From Cyclobacteriaceae bacterium (GTDB taxonomy: Bacteria > Bacteroidota > Bacteroidia > Cytophagales > Cyclobacteriaceae): a DNA stretch of 64,000 nucleotides. The notes under the pieces are model-generated. The model saw only the letters and a program-made list of their open reading frames with translations. It searched no databases and was not told the origin of the DNA. The stretch's first letter is position 1; each line of letters opens with the position of its first letter. Where the stretch lies: assembly GCA_016787755.1 (NCBI GenBank), contig JAEUUA010000020.1:124001-188000 (forward strand). Direction: 5' to 3'. The position numbers and the translations under genes were made by a program. Positions 18,024-25,662 of the stretch are shown here, one piece after another.

Positions 18024-21000
18024 ATGATGCGATCTTTATTTAGCGTAGTTTGCCTGATACTATTGAGTGGACTGTTTAACGCTTGTACTAACTCAACCAA
18101 AAGTCTGCGCGATGATTCCGGAAGAATTGAATTGCTATTCTTAGGTCATGCGAGTGAACATCATAACTCAGCGCTTTACATGCCTATACTCGCCTCTACA
18201 CTTTCGAAAGAAGGAATCTTTTTTACGTATACTGACAATCCCAATGATCTGAATGCAGAGAACTTGTCAAAGTATGATGGCATAGCAATTTATGCTAATC
18301 ATGAGCAAATAACTCCTGAGCAGGAAAAAGCGTTGCTTGATTTTGTAGCGAGTGGAAAGGGATTTATTCCTATTCATTGTGCTAGTTTCTGTTTTCAGAA
18401 TTCACCCAAGTATATTGACCTGGTGGGAGGTCAGTTTTTGAAACATGGAACCGATACGTTTACCACAACGATTATTAAAAAGGATCATGCAATTGTTAAT
18501 GGCTTGGATGAATTTTCTACCTGGGATGAAACGTATGTACATGATAAACTAGCATCAGATATTACGGTATTGATGGAACGAGTGGAGGGGGATCATCATG
18601 AACCATGGACGTGGGTAAAAGAAAGTGGAAAGGGTAGAGTGTTTTATACAGCCTACGGTCATGATGAACGCACCTGGAATAATCCGGGGTTTCAGCAATT
18701 AATGAAAGAAGGAATTCTTTGGGCAGTTGGAGATCAGGTAAAAGAAAAATGGGCAGCTCATAGAAAGACACTACCTACACTTGTTTACCGGGATGAGGCT
18801 GGCATTCCTAATTATGAAAAAAGAAACCCGGCTCCAAAGTATCAGGATCCCTTGTCACCCGAAGAGTCTGCCAAACTAATTCAAGTTCCTGTTGGGTTTG
18901 ATCTTGAACTCTTTGCGTCTGAACCGGATATCATTAATCCCATTGCGATGGAGTGGGACGAGCGCGGAAGATTATGGGTGGTGGAAACAGTTGACTATCC
19001 AAACACGGTACGTGACGATAAAGGTGCTGGTGATGATCGGATAAAAATCTTGGAAGACACCAATGGTGATGGCAAAGCCGATAAGGTTACTGTGTTCGCA
19101 GAAAATCTAAACATCCCCACCAGTATGGTTTTCAGCAATGGTGGAATTATCATTTCGCAGGCACCACACTTTTTATTTTTAAAAGATACCGATGGTGACG
19201 ATAAAGCTGATGTAAGAAAGATCCTGATCGATGGGTGGGGAACGTTTGATACGCATGCAGGTCCATCCAATCTAAAATATGGTTTCGATAATCAGATTTG
19301 GGGTGTGGTGGGTTATTCCGGATTTGATGGAACGGTGGCAGGTGAAAACAGAAAGTTCGGACAAGGTATCTATCACTTTAAACCCGATGTTTCCAGTTTT
19401 GAATTTATGACAGGCACGAGCAACAATACCTGGGGCTTAGGCTTTACCGAAAACAATGATGTGTTTGCCTCAACAGCAAATAACACACACAGTGTGTTTA
19501 TGGGAATTCCAAATAAAGCAGCCCGTGGTGTTGAAGGCATCCAATTGGGTGGAAGTACTAAAATCGATGGCCACTATGGTATGCATACCATCACTGATAA
19601 AGTTCGGCAGGTAGATGTGTTTGGTGGCTTCACAGCAGCAGCGGGCCATAATTTTTATACAGCTCGAAATTATCCGACCGAGTTTTGGAATCAGGTTGCA
19701 TTGGTATGTGAACCAACCGGACATGTGGTGCACATGGCAAAAATTGATAAGAGTGGGGCAGGCTTCATTGAAAAAGATGGTTGGAATTTATTTGCCAGTG
19801 CCGATGAATGGGTTTCGCCCGTAGAAGCGAAGGTTGGACCAGATGGTGCGGTATGGGTACTCGACTGGTACAATTTTATTGTCCAACACAATCCAACACC
19901 AACTGTTGAGCGTGGCGGTTTTGCTGCGACCAATGGAAAAGGAAATGCCTATGAAAATCCATTGCGGGATAAATCACACGGTCGTATTTGGCGCGTGGTT
20001 AGTAGAAACGCAAAAAAGGTGGAGACTCTTTCATTAAGTAAAGAGAAACCTGATCAATTAGTAAAAGCCTTGGGTAACGACAATCTTCTTTGGCGAATGA
20101 CAGCACAACGTTTACTGGTAGAGCGCGGTAAACTTGATGTGGCATCTAACTTATTTAATCTTGTTACCAGCAATAAAGTAGATGAGTACGGCAATAACTA
20201 TGCAGCTATCCATGCACTATGGACGTTGGATGGATTGGGTGCATTAGCGAAAGACGATAAAGCGGAAGCGATTATTACAGAAGCATTAAAACATCCTTCC
20301 GCAGGAGTAAGAAAAGCTGCGATACAAATACTTTCAAAGTCGCAGTGGACAGAGGAAGCTGTGACTAAATCAAATGTACTTAGTGATCGCGATCCTAATA
20401 CGCGCTTAACGGCTATCCTTTCTTTGGTGGAGATAGCTCCTTCAGAAGCGCTTGGGCAAACACTATATAAATTAAGCACTGAAGAAAGTGTTGTTAGTGA
20501 CGAGTGGCTATCAAAGGCCATATATGCGGTTGCTCATCAGCATAGCAAAGGTTTTCTTACCGCATTCATGACTGCAAATCCTGAATATACCGGACCTAAA
20601 CCTGTGAGCAATGTAAGTCCGGATGCTCCTGATTTTGATGATAGCGCATGGAAACAAATGGACTTGCCACGATATATTGATCAGAATGTTGATGGCATTT
20701 TCTGGTTCAGAAGAACCATAAATGTGCCTGGTAACATGGTTGGAAAAAATGCGCTGCTTTCCCTTGGGCCAATAAATGATTCGGATGTAACGTATGTGAA
20801 TGGTGTGAGAGTAGGAGGTACAGAACGGAAAGTGAATGACAAAAGAATTTATACGATAGCATCAAGTGTTTTAAAGGCAGGTAAAAACCTGATTGCCATT
20901 CGCATGGAAGATATTGGCGGACCGGGTGGTATTTATGGTGCGCCCGAGGAAATGTTCCTTGATGTTGGTGGTAATAAAATTCCTTTGTCGGGAAGCTGGA

Positions 21001-21521
21001 AGTTTGAAATGGAAAAAAGTAAGGCCACTGTTAAACCGAATTTATTTGCAGATAGGTCCATAGGGCAACTGTTTGCCGATAATAATATGGACAAGATGCC
21101 ATTGAATGAGGCGGTGGTTAGTGTCAATGGTGCTACAGTGATTAAGGTGAAGGTAATTAAGAATGAAATGAAGTACGATTTAAAAGAATTTTCGGTGGTT
21201 GCAGGAAAACCGGTAGAAATAATTTTTGAAAATCCTGATTTCATGCAACACAATCTTGTGGTTACTCAGATTGGAGCATTGGAAACAGTTGGAAAAGCGG
21301 CTGATAAACTTGCTTCTAATCCAAAAGGAGCCGAGATGAATTATGTGCCCGAGATGCCAGAGGTACTATTTGCTACTAAGTTGGTGAACCCACAACAGAC
21401 CGAGCGATTAATATTTATCGCACCCAAGAAAGTGGGCGACTACCCATTTGTTTGTACGTTTCCCGGTCATTGGTCTATCATGAATGGGGTGATGAAAGTG
21501 GTGGATAAGCCGGCTTTATAA
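18024..21521 (+). CDS. ThuA-beta-propeller-HEAT-beta-sandwich-azurin fusion lipoprotein
   Basis: A 1165-residue lipoprotein (RSLFSVVCLILLSGLFNAC). Domains in order: ThuA-like (about 30-245; IPIHCASFCF, GHDERTW), membrane-bound-dehydrogenase beta-propeller (about 290-660; VGFDLELFASEPDI start, DTNGDGKAD calcium-like loops), HEAT repeats (about 685-850), a galactose-binding-like beta-sandwich (about 865-1000; FWFRRTINVPG, NLIAIRMED), and a C-terminal azurin domain. The azurin carries a full type 1 copper set: His1076 in MQHNLVV, then Cys1144, His1149 and Met1153 in CTFPGHWSIM. Fusing an oxidoreductase propeller to its own blue-copper carrier suggests electrons leave through copper rather than heme. 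It is the first gene of the rightward block, 17 bp before an epimerase gene. Confidence 0.88.
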   Translation: MMRSLFSVVCLILLSGLFNACTNSTKSLRDDSGRIELLFLGHASEHHNSALYMPILASTLSKEGIFFTYTDNPNDLNAENLSKYDGIAIYANHEQITPEQEKALLDFVASGKGFIPIHCASFCFQNSPKYIDLVGGQFLKHGTDTFTTTIIKKDHAIVNGLDEFSTWDETYVHDKLASDITVLMERVEGDHHEPWTWVKESGKGRVFYTAYGHDERTWNNPGFQQLMKEGILWAVGDQVKEKWAAHRKTLPTLVYRDEAGIPNYEKRNPAPKYQDPLSPEESAKLIQVPVGFDLELFASEPDIINPIAMEWDERGRLWVVETVDYPNTVRDDKGAGDDRIKILEDTNGDGKADKVTVFAENLNIPTSMVFSNGGIIISQAPHFLFLKDTDGDDKADVRKILIDGWGTFDTHAGPSNLKYGFDNQIWGVVGYSGFDGTVAGENRKFGQGIYHFKPDVSSFEFMTGTSNNTWGLGFTENNDVFASTANNTHSVFMGIPNKAARGVEGIQLGGSTKIDGHYGMHTITDKVRQVDVFGGFTAAAGHNFYTARNYPTEFWNQVALVCEPTGHVVHMAKIDKSGAGFIEKDGWNLFASADEWVSPVEAKVGPDGAVWVLDWYNFIVQHNPTPTVERGGFAATNGKGNAYENPLRDKSHGRIWRVVSRNAKKVETLSLSKEKPDQLVKALGNDNLLWRMTAQRLLVERGKLDVASNLFNLVTSNKVDEYGNNYAAIHALWTLDGLGALAKDDKAEAIITEALKHPSAGVRKAAIQILSKSQWTEEAVTKSNVLSDRDPNTRLTAILSLVEIAPSEALGQTLYKLSTEESVVSDEWLSKAIYAVAHQHSKGFLTAFMTANPEYTGPKPVSNVSPDAPDFDDSAWKQMDLPRYIDQNVDGIFWFRRTINVPGNMVGKNALLSLGPINDSDVTYVNGVRVGGTERKVNDKRIYTIASSVLKAGKNLIAIRMEDIGGPGGIYGAPEEMFLDVGGNKIPLSGSWKFEMEKSKATVKPNLFADRSIGQLFADNNMDKMPLNEAVVSVNGATVIKVKVIKNEMKYDLKEFSVVAGKPVEIIFENPDFMQHNLVVTQIGALETVGKAADKLASNPKGAEMNYVPEMPEVLFATKLVNPQQTERLIFIAPKKVGDYPFVCTFPGHWSIMNGVMKVVDKPAL

Positions 21522-21538
21522 ATTTTAATACATAACGA

Positions 21539-22387
21539 ATGAGATTTGGCGTTAGCACCTGGCTGTGGACTTCTCCCTTTACAACAGAAACAATTAAGTT
21601 GTTTCCAAAGATAAAATCTATGGGTTATGATGCGGTAGAAATCCCCGTTGAGTATCCTGAGTTGATTGATGGAAAGAAAGTAAAGACTGCCTTGCAGCAA
21701 AATGAATTGGAAGCTATTGTATGCGGGGCATTTGGTCCGGCTCGTGATTTGACCAGCGATGACACAACGGTTCAAGATACTTGCTTTAATTATATTCAGC
21801 AATGTCTTGATTTGTGCAATGTGTGGGATGCTAAGTTTTTGGCTGGCCCCATGTATTCCGCTGTTGGAAAAGCAAGAATGGTTTCGCCCGAGCAACGCAA
21901 AATTGAATGGGGGCGTGCAATTACAAACATTCACAAAGTATGTACGCTTGCGCAGGCAAGAGGATTACAAATTGCCCTCGAGCCATTAAATAGATTTGAA
22001 TCAGATCTGATCAATACAGCCGAAGATGTAATGCGGTTGATTAAGGATGTCAACCATTCGGCAGCCAAAGTCTTGTTGGATGGATTTCACATGGCCATAG
22101 AAGAACGTAATCTGGAGGAAGCAATTACATTGGTGGGTGATAAACTTATTCACGTTCAAGTATCAGAAAATTACAGAGGCACACCGGGCACCGGGCAAAC
22201 TCCGTGGAATTCGTTTAAGAAAGGATTGACTAGTATTAATTATAAGGGCGTAGTATCGATTGAAAGTTTTACACCTGAAATTAAAGAACTGGCAGGAGCG
22301 GTTTGTATCTGGAAAAATCTTGCTCCAAGTCAGGATGGATTTGCCCAGGATGGAATTAACTTTTTGAAAAAATTATTAAACGAATAA
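21539..22387 (+). CDS. sugar phosphate isomerase/epimerase family TIM barrel (3-epimerase-like)
   Basis: A 282-residue cytoplasmic TIM barrel with the same signature as the protein at 8576-9436: ALEPLNRFE, LLDGFHMAIEE, IHVQVSENYRGTPG and SIESF supply the metal ligands Glu, Asp, His and Glu and the sugar-pocket Arg of the D-tagatose/D-psicose 3-epimerase family. It presumably shifts a proton next to a keto group in a hexose derivative. It has no signal peptide. It follows the ThuA/azurin gene by 17 bp and precedes the oxidoreductase by 2 bp, so translation is probably coupled. One epimerase in each divergent block may mean two related substrates or two steps. Confidence 0.88.
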   Translation: MRFGVSTWLWTSPFTTETIKLFPKIKSMGYDAVEIPVEYPELIDGKKVKTALQQNELEAIVCGAFGPARDLTSDDTTVQDTCFNYIQQCLDLCNVWDAKFLAGPMYSAVGKARMVSPEQRKIEWGRAITNIHKVCTLAQARGLQIALEPLNRFESDLINTAEDVMRLIKDVNHSAAKVLLDGFHMAIEERNLEEAITLVGDKLIHVQVSENYRGTPGTGQTPWNSFKKGLTSINYKGVVSIESFTPEIKELAGAVCIWKNLAPSQDGFAQDGINFLKKLLNE

Positions 22388-22389
22388 GT

Positions 22390-23517
22390 ATGAGCAAACA
22401 AATCAACATCGCTATTGTAGGATTAGGCTTTGGCGCAGAGTTTATTCCTATTTATAAAAAATATCCACACGTAAACCTGATCGCAATCTGCCAACGGAAC
22501 AAGGTAAAGCTTGATGAGATAGGGGATGCGTTTGGTATTGAAAAGCGGTATACGGATTACGATCAATTGCTTAAAGATCCAGACATTCATGCAGTGCATA
22601 TTAATACTCCTATTCCAGATCATGGAATTCAATCAATCAAAGCGTTGAAAGCGGGCAAGCATGTAGCATGTACGGTGCCAATGGCTACAACCGTGGAAGA
22701 ATGTGAAGAGATTGTTCGACTCGCACAGGAAAAGAATCTCACCTACATGATGATGGAAACGGTGGTGTACGCACGCGAATTTCTTTTCATGAAAGAATTG
22801 TATGAAAAAGGAGCGTTGGGTAAAATTCAATTCTTAAAAGCAAGTCATCAGCAGGATATGGATGGTTGGCCTAATTACTGGCCCGGACTTCCACCTATGT
22901 ATTATGCCACACATTGTGTAGGGCCGGTGTTAGGTTTGTTAAGAAAAGAAGCGGAGTACGTTTCATGTTTTGGATCGGGAACCATCCGCGAAGATTTACA
23001 GAAACATTATAACTCACCTTATGCAATTGAAACTACACACATCAAGTTGAAAGATTCAGATTTGAGTGCGCATGTGTATCGATCGTTGTTTGATGTTGCC
23101 CGTCAGTATCGCGAAAGCTTTGAGGTGTATGGTTCTAAAAAATCGGTAGAGTGGCCGTTGATTGAAGGCAAACCCCTGGTAGTTCATACAGCTAAAAAAC
23201 CGGAACCTGAAATTCCTGAAGAAATGGAATGTCCGGATTATGCGAAGTTGCTACCAGAATCCATTCAATCGTTTACAACAAAAGGAGTATACGATGCGGA
23301 TGAGCATCAACATCTTTCATTTGTGCAAGGAGGCGGCCATGGTGGTTCGCATCCGCATTTGGTGCATGAGTTTATCAGTGCGCTTCAGCAGAAGAGACAG
23401 CCTTATCCTAATGCTGCGCAGTCTGCCAATATTTCCTGTGTCGGGATATTAGCTCATGAGTCGGCTATGAATGGTGGAAAGATTATGAAACTGCCTGACT
23501 TTACATTTTCGAAGTAA
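22390..23517 (+). CDS. Gfo/Idh/MocA family NAD(P)-dependent oxidoreductase
   Basis: A 375-residue cytoplasmic protein. The N-terminal Rossmann fold has NIAIVGLGFGAEFIPIY and the conserved ICQRN and DYDQLLKDPDIHAVHINTP strands. The C-terminal alpha/beta domain has MMMETVVYAREFLFMKEL and YYATHCVGPVLGLL, with His in the catalytic pocket region. The family's usual EKP(L/M)A lysine motif is replaced by CTVPMA (near residue 96), so the standard catalytic lysine is missing; a subgroup common in Planctomycetes and Bacteroidota sugar loci has the same change. Family members oxidise or reduce a ring hydroxyl, often at C3, or hydrolyse glycosides by an oxidation-elimination route. It is the last gene of the rightward block. 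Confidence 0.9.
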   Translation: MSKQINIAIVGLGFGAEFIPIYKKYPHVNLIAICQRNKVKLDEIGDAFGIEKRYTDYDQLLKDPDIHAVHINTPIPDHGIQSIKALKAGKHVACTVPMATTVEECEEIVRLAQEKNLTYMMMETVVYAREFLFMKELYEKGALGKIQFLKASHQQDMDGWPNYWPGLPPMYYATHCVGPVLGLLRKEAEYVSCFGSGTIREDLQKHYNSPYAIETTHIKLKDSDLSAHVYRSLFDVARQYRESFEVYGSKKSVEWPLIEGKPLVVHTAKKPEPEIPEEMECPDYAKLLPESIQSFTTKGVYDADEHQHLSFVQGGGHGGSHPHLVHEFISALQQKRQPYPNAAQSANISCVGILAHESAMNGGKIMKLPDFTFSK

Positions 23518-23646
23518 GATTTTTTAGATTTGAGTCCCTTTGGAAGACTTAGATAGGTATGGAATTTATGATTTGAACTTACAACACGGAGAGTCCCTGA
23601 TTGGGATATTTCTCCTAGAGGAGAGTATTTTCATTAGTAATTCGAA

Positions 23647-24267
23647 ATGACATTTAAATACTACAATATATTATTTCTTATCTTCCTTGAATTTGCTTTT
23701 GATGACAATTGTTTACTCAAATATGAAGTAAGTAACGACATCATTTATCTTGAACCTGGAAACAAAAGACTTACAATAAAGTCCAAAATTATTAATCGCT
23801 CAACTAAGAATGTTGTACTATATAACTTTCAGGGTGAAATAATAATGCCACCTTTTGAAGAAAAGGAATTGTGTGGTGAGAAGGTTGCAGCCAACAGAAT
23901 GATTTTTGTCTATGATGAGGAAATGAATCAAATTTTCCCGGGTAATTTTGTTCTGATTCCTGATAGTCTAGATTACAGTCCAATGCCAAAAGAAAGGGTA
24001 ATTGACATTATCGATATTAGCAGACGTAAATTTATTGCATCATCTATTATTTTAGAAGCTAATCAGTCAATTGCTAATCTAATTAACATAGACTTAAATG
24101 ATTATGATATTAGAAAAGGTATATACTATGTTCAATTAGCATATGCATCTGGTAAATATGTTTCCAACTTTGTCACTGATATAGATGTGGAAGATAATGT
24201 AAAAAATAATCGAGAGGTATTTAATGGGTGCGTTAGGGCTAATAGAGTAAAAGTCGTAGTAAAATGA
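23647..24267 (+). CDS. hypothetical exported protein, AT-rich orphan
   Basis: A 206-residue protein I do not recognise. The first 18 residues (MTFKYYNILFLIFLEFAF) are hydrophobic and could be a weak signal peptide, although there is no clear cleavage site. The rest is beta-rich with hydrophobic alternation (LTIKSKIINRSTKNVVLYNF, GIYYVQLAYASGKYVSNFV), suggesting one or two Ig-like sandwiches. Codons are visibly more A/T-rich than in the flanking genes, which hints at separate ancestry. It is 129 bp after the oxidoreductase gene and 91 bp before the esterase-like gene, so it may stand alone. Coding is supported by the long uninterrupted frame and amphipathic pattern; no function is offered. Confidence 0.65.
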   Translation: MTFKYYNILFLIFLEFAFDDNCLLKYEVSNDIIYLEPGNKRLTIKSKIINRSTKNVVLYNFQGEIIMPPFEEKELCGEKVAANRMIFVYDEEMNQIFPGNFVLIPDSLDYSPMPKERVIDIIDISRRKFIASSIILEANQSIANLINIDLNDYDIRKGIYYVQLAYASGKYVSNFVTDIDVEDNVKNNREVFNGCVRANRVKVVVK

Positions 24268-24358
24268 GATATATATGAGTATTTTTCCTTGTGTTGGTGT
24301 TAGTCATAAATTAGTTGTTAAGGTCGCCAGACCCGGAATTTGGAATAGGAGACAAATC

Positions 24359-25528
24359 ATGAAAATCAAACCATTAATAATTGTACTTATTGCATTGGGT
24401 TTTAGTTCGGCTGTGTACAGCCAAGCTAACGACAATATGTTGTGTGTTGGCAAGTATTGGACGGAGGAAGAAGCTAAAGTGATGATGGATAACTTTGCGA
24501 AGGAGTGGAGCGATGCTGATTCGTGGAAGAAACGAGCTGATCAAATCAGAGCCGGGATTATCAAAGGAATGCAGTTGGAGAAAATGCCTACCATCAAGGG
24601 GCACTTTAATCCGGTTGTTACCGGTAAGCAGGAGTTTGATGGCTATCGAGTGGAGAATATTATAATCGAAAGTTTTCCTCGATTTTACATCACTGGAAAT
24701 CTTTATATCCCAACACAGAAGAAAGGAAAATTTGCTGCCATTCTAAATCCCCACGGTCATGGAGAAGGGCAACGGTTTAGAGAGGAAACGCAAATTAGAG
24801 ATGCTATGCTTGCGCGCATGGGTGCGATTGTTTTTACCTATGACATGATTGGCACCGGTGAGAGTTTGCAAACAACTCATAAAATGCCAATCGCTCCTTT
24901 GCTCCAAACCTGGAATAGTAGGCGCGTGCTTGAATATTTACTTTCACGACCTGATGTTGATTCCGAGAGAATCGGGATGACAGGTTATTCAGGCGGTGGC
25001 ACTCAAACATTTATTTTATCTGCTATTGACGATCGTATTAAAGTGTCTGTTCCGGTAACGCAAGTATCGGCTCATTTCTTTGGTGGCTGCATGTGCGAGA
25101 GCGGAATGCCTATTCATAGAACAGCCGATTTTCAAACTAACAACGTTGAGATTGCTGCACTCTTTGCACCCAAGCCTATGTTAATTGTTTCGGATGGGGG
25201 AGATTGGACATCGAATACGCCTCTTGTTGAATTTCCATACATCCAAAAAGTATATGCAGCCTATCACGCAGAAGACAAGGTTAAGAATGCACATTTCCCA
25301 ACCGAAGGTCATGATTATGGTTATTCGAAGCGGGTAGCAGCGTACAAATTCTTCACTCAATATTTCAAGTTAGATAACAAGGACGCCACTCAGGATGGAT
25401 ACAACGAAACTGTGGTCACCATTTTGCCAACCGAAAAATTATTGGTCTATACTGAAAAACATCAGCTTCCTAAAAACGCTCTTCAAGGAGATGAAGCCGT
25501 AATGAACTATTTAGGTATCAGAAATTAA
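24359..25528 (+). CDS. secreted alpha/beta hydrolase, acetyl-xylan-esterase-like
   Basis: A 389-residue protein from the ATG at 24359. The frame opens earlier at 24275, but the later start is preceded by AGGAGA and gives a clean signal peptide (MKIKPLIIVLIALGFSSAVYSQ). The mature part is an alpha/beta hydrolase: FAAILNPHGHGEG oxyanion region, GMTGYSGGGTQTF nucleophile elbow with the catalytic Ser, and TEGHDYGYSKR carrying the catalytic His. The closest group is the acetyl-xylan-esterase/Abhydrolase_7-like family often found with polysaccharide degradation genes. A likely job is removing acetyl or other acyl groups from an imported or surface glycan. The gene ends right before a nested palindrome that probably terminates it and the convergent leucine-rich-repeat gene. 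Confidence 0.85.
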   Translation: MKIKPLIIVLIALGFSSAVYSQANDNMLCVGKYWTEEEAKVMMDNFAKEWSDADSWKKRADQIRAGIIKGMQLEKMPTIKGHFNPVVTGKQEFDGYRVENIIIESFPRFYITGNLYIPTQKKGKFAAILNPHGHGEGQRFREETQIRDAMLARMGAIVFTYDMIGTGESLQTTHKMPIAPLLQTWNSRRVLEYLLSRPDVDSERIGMTGYSGGGTQTFILSAIDDRIKVSVPVTQVSAHFFGGCMCESGMPIHRTADFQTNNVEIAALFAPKPMLIVSDGGDWTSNTPLVEFPYIQKVYAAYHAEDKVKNAHFPTEGHDYGYSKRVAAYKFFTQYFKLDNKDATQDGYNETVVTILPTEKLLVYTEKHQLPKNALQGDEAVMNYLGIRN

Positions 25529-25530
25529 TG

Positions 25531-25653
25531 GCATCTCTAAAAACCTAAAACATAACCACCATTCAGAGGGAGCGACCGAAGAATCTGTTTTTTCTCCGAA
25601 TAACGAGATTCTTCACTCACTCTCTGAATTGCGACTGAGGTTTTTAGAGGTGC
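25531..25653. repeat. nested three-arm palindrome between convergent genes (REP-like / bidirectional terminator)
   Basis: Three inverted arm pairs are nested. The outer pair is 25531-25546 (GCATCTCTAAAAACCT) with 25638-25653, 16 bp and one mismatch. The middle pair is 25561-25568 (ATTCAGAG) with 25622-25629. The inner pair is 25578-25586 (GAAGAATCT) with 25606-25614 (AGATTCTTC). The centre contains a TTTTTT run. It fills almost the whole gap between two convergent genes and can fold as a long cruciform or RNA hairpin. It may be a dispersed element or MITE relic that now ends transcription from both sides. Confidence 0.7.
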
Positions 25654-25662
25654 TCTTAATAG

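Noticed and set aside
23611..23624. Palindrome TCTCCTAGAGGAGA after the oxidoreductase gene
   Set aside because: The two-base centre cannot loop and no T-run follows; treated as chance.
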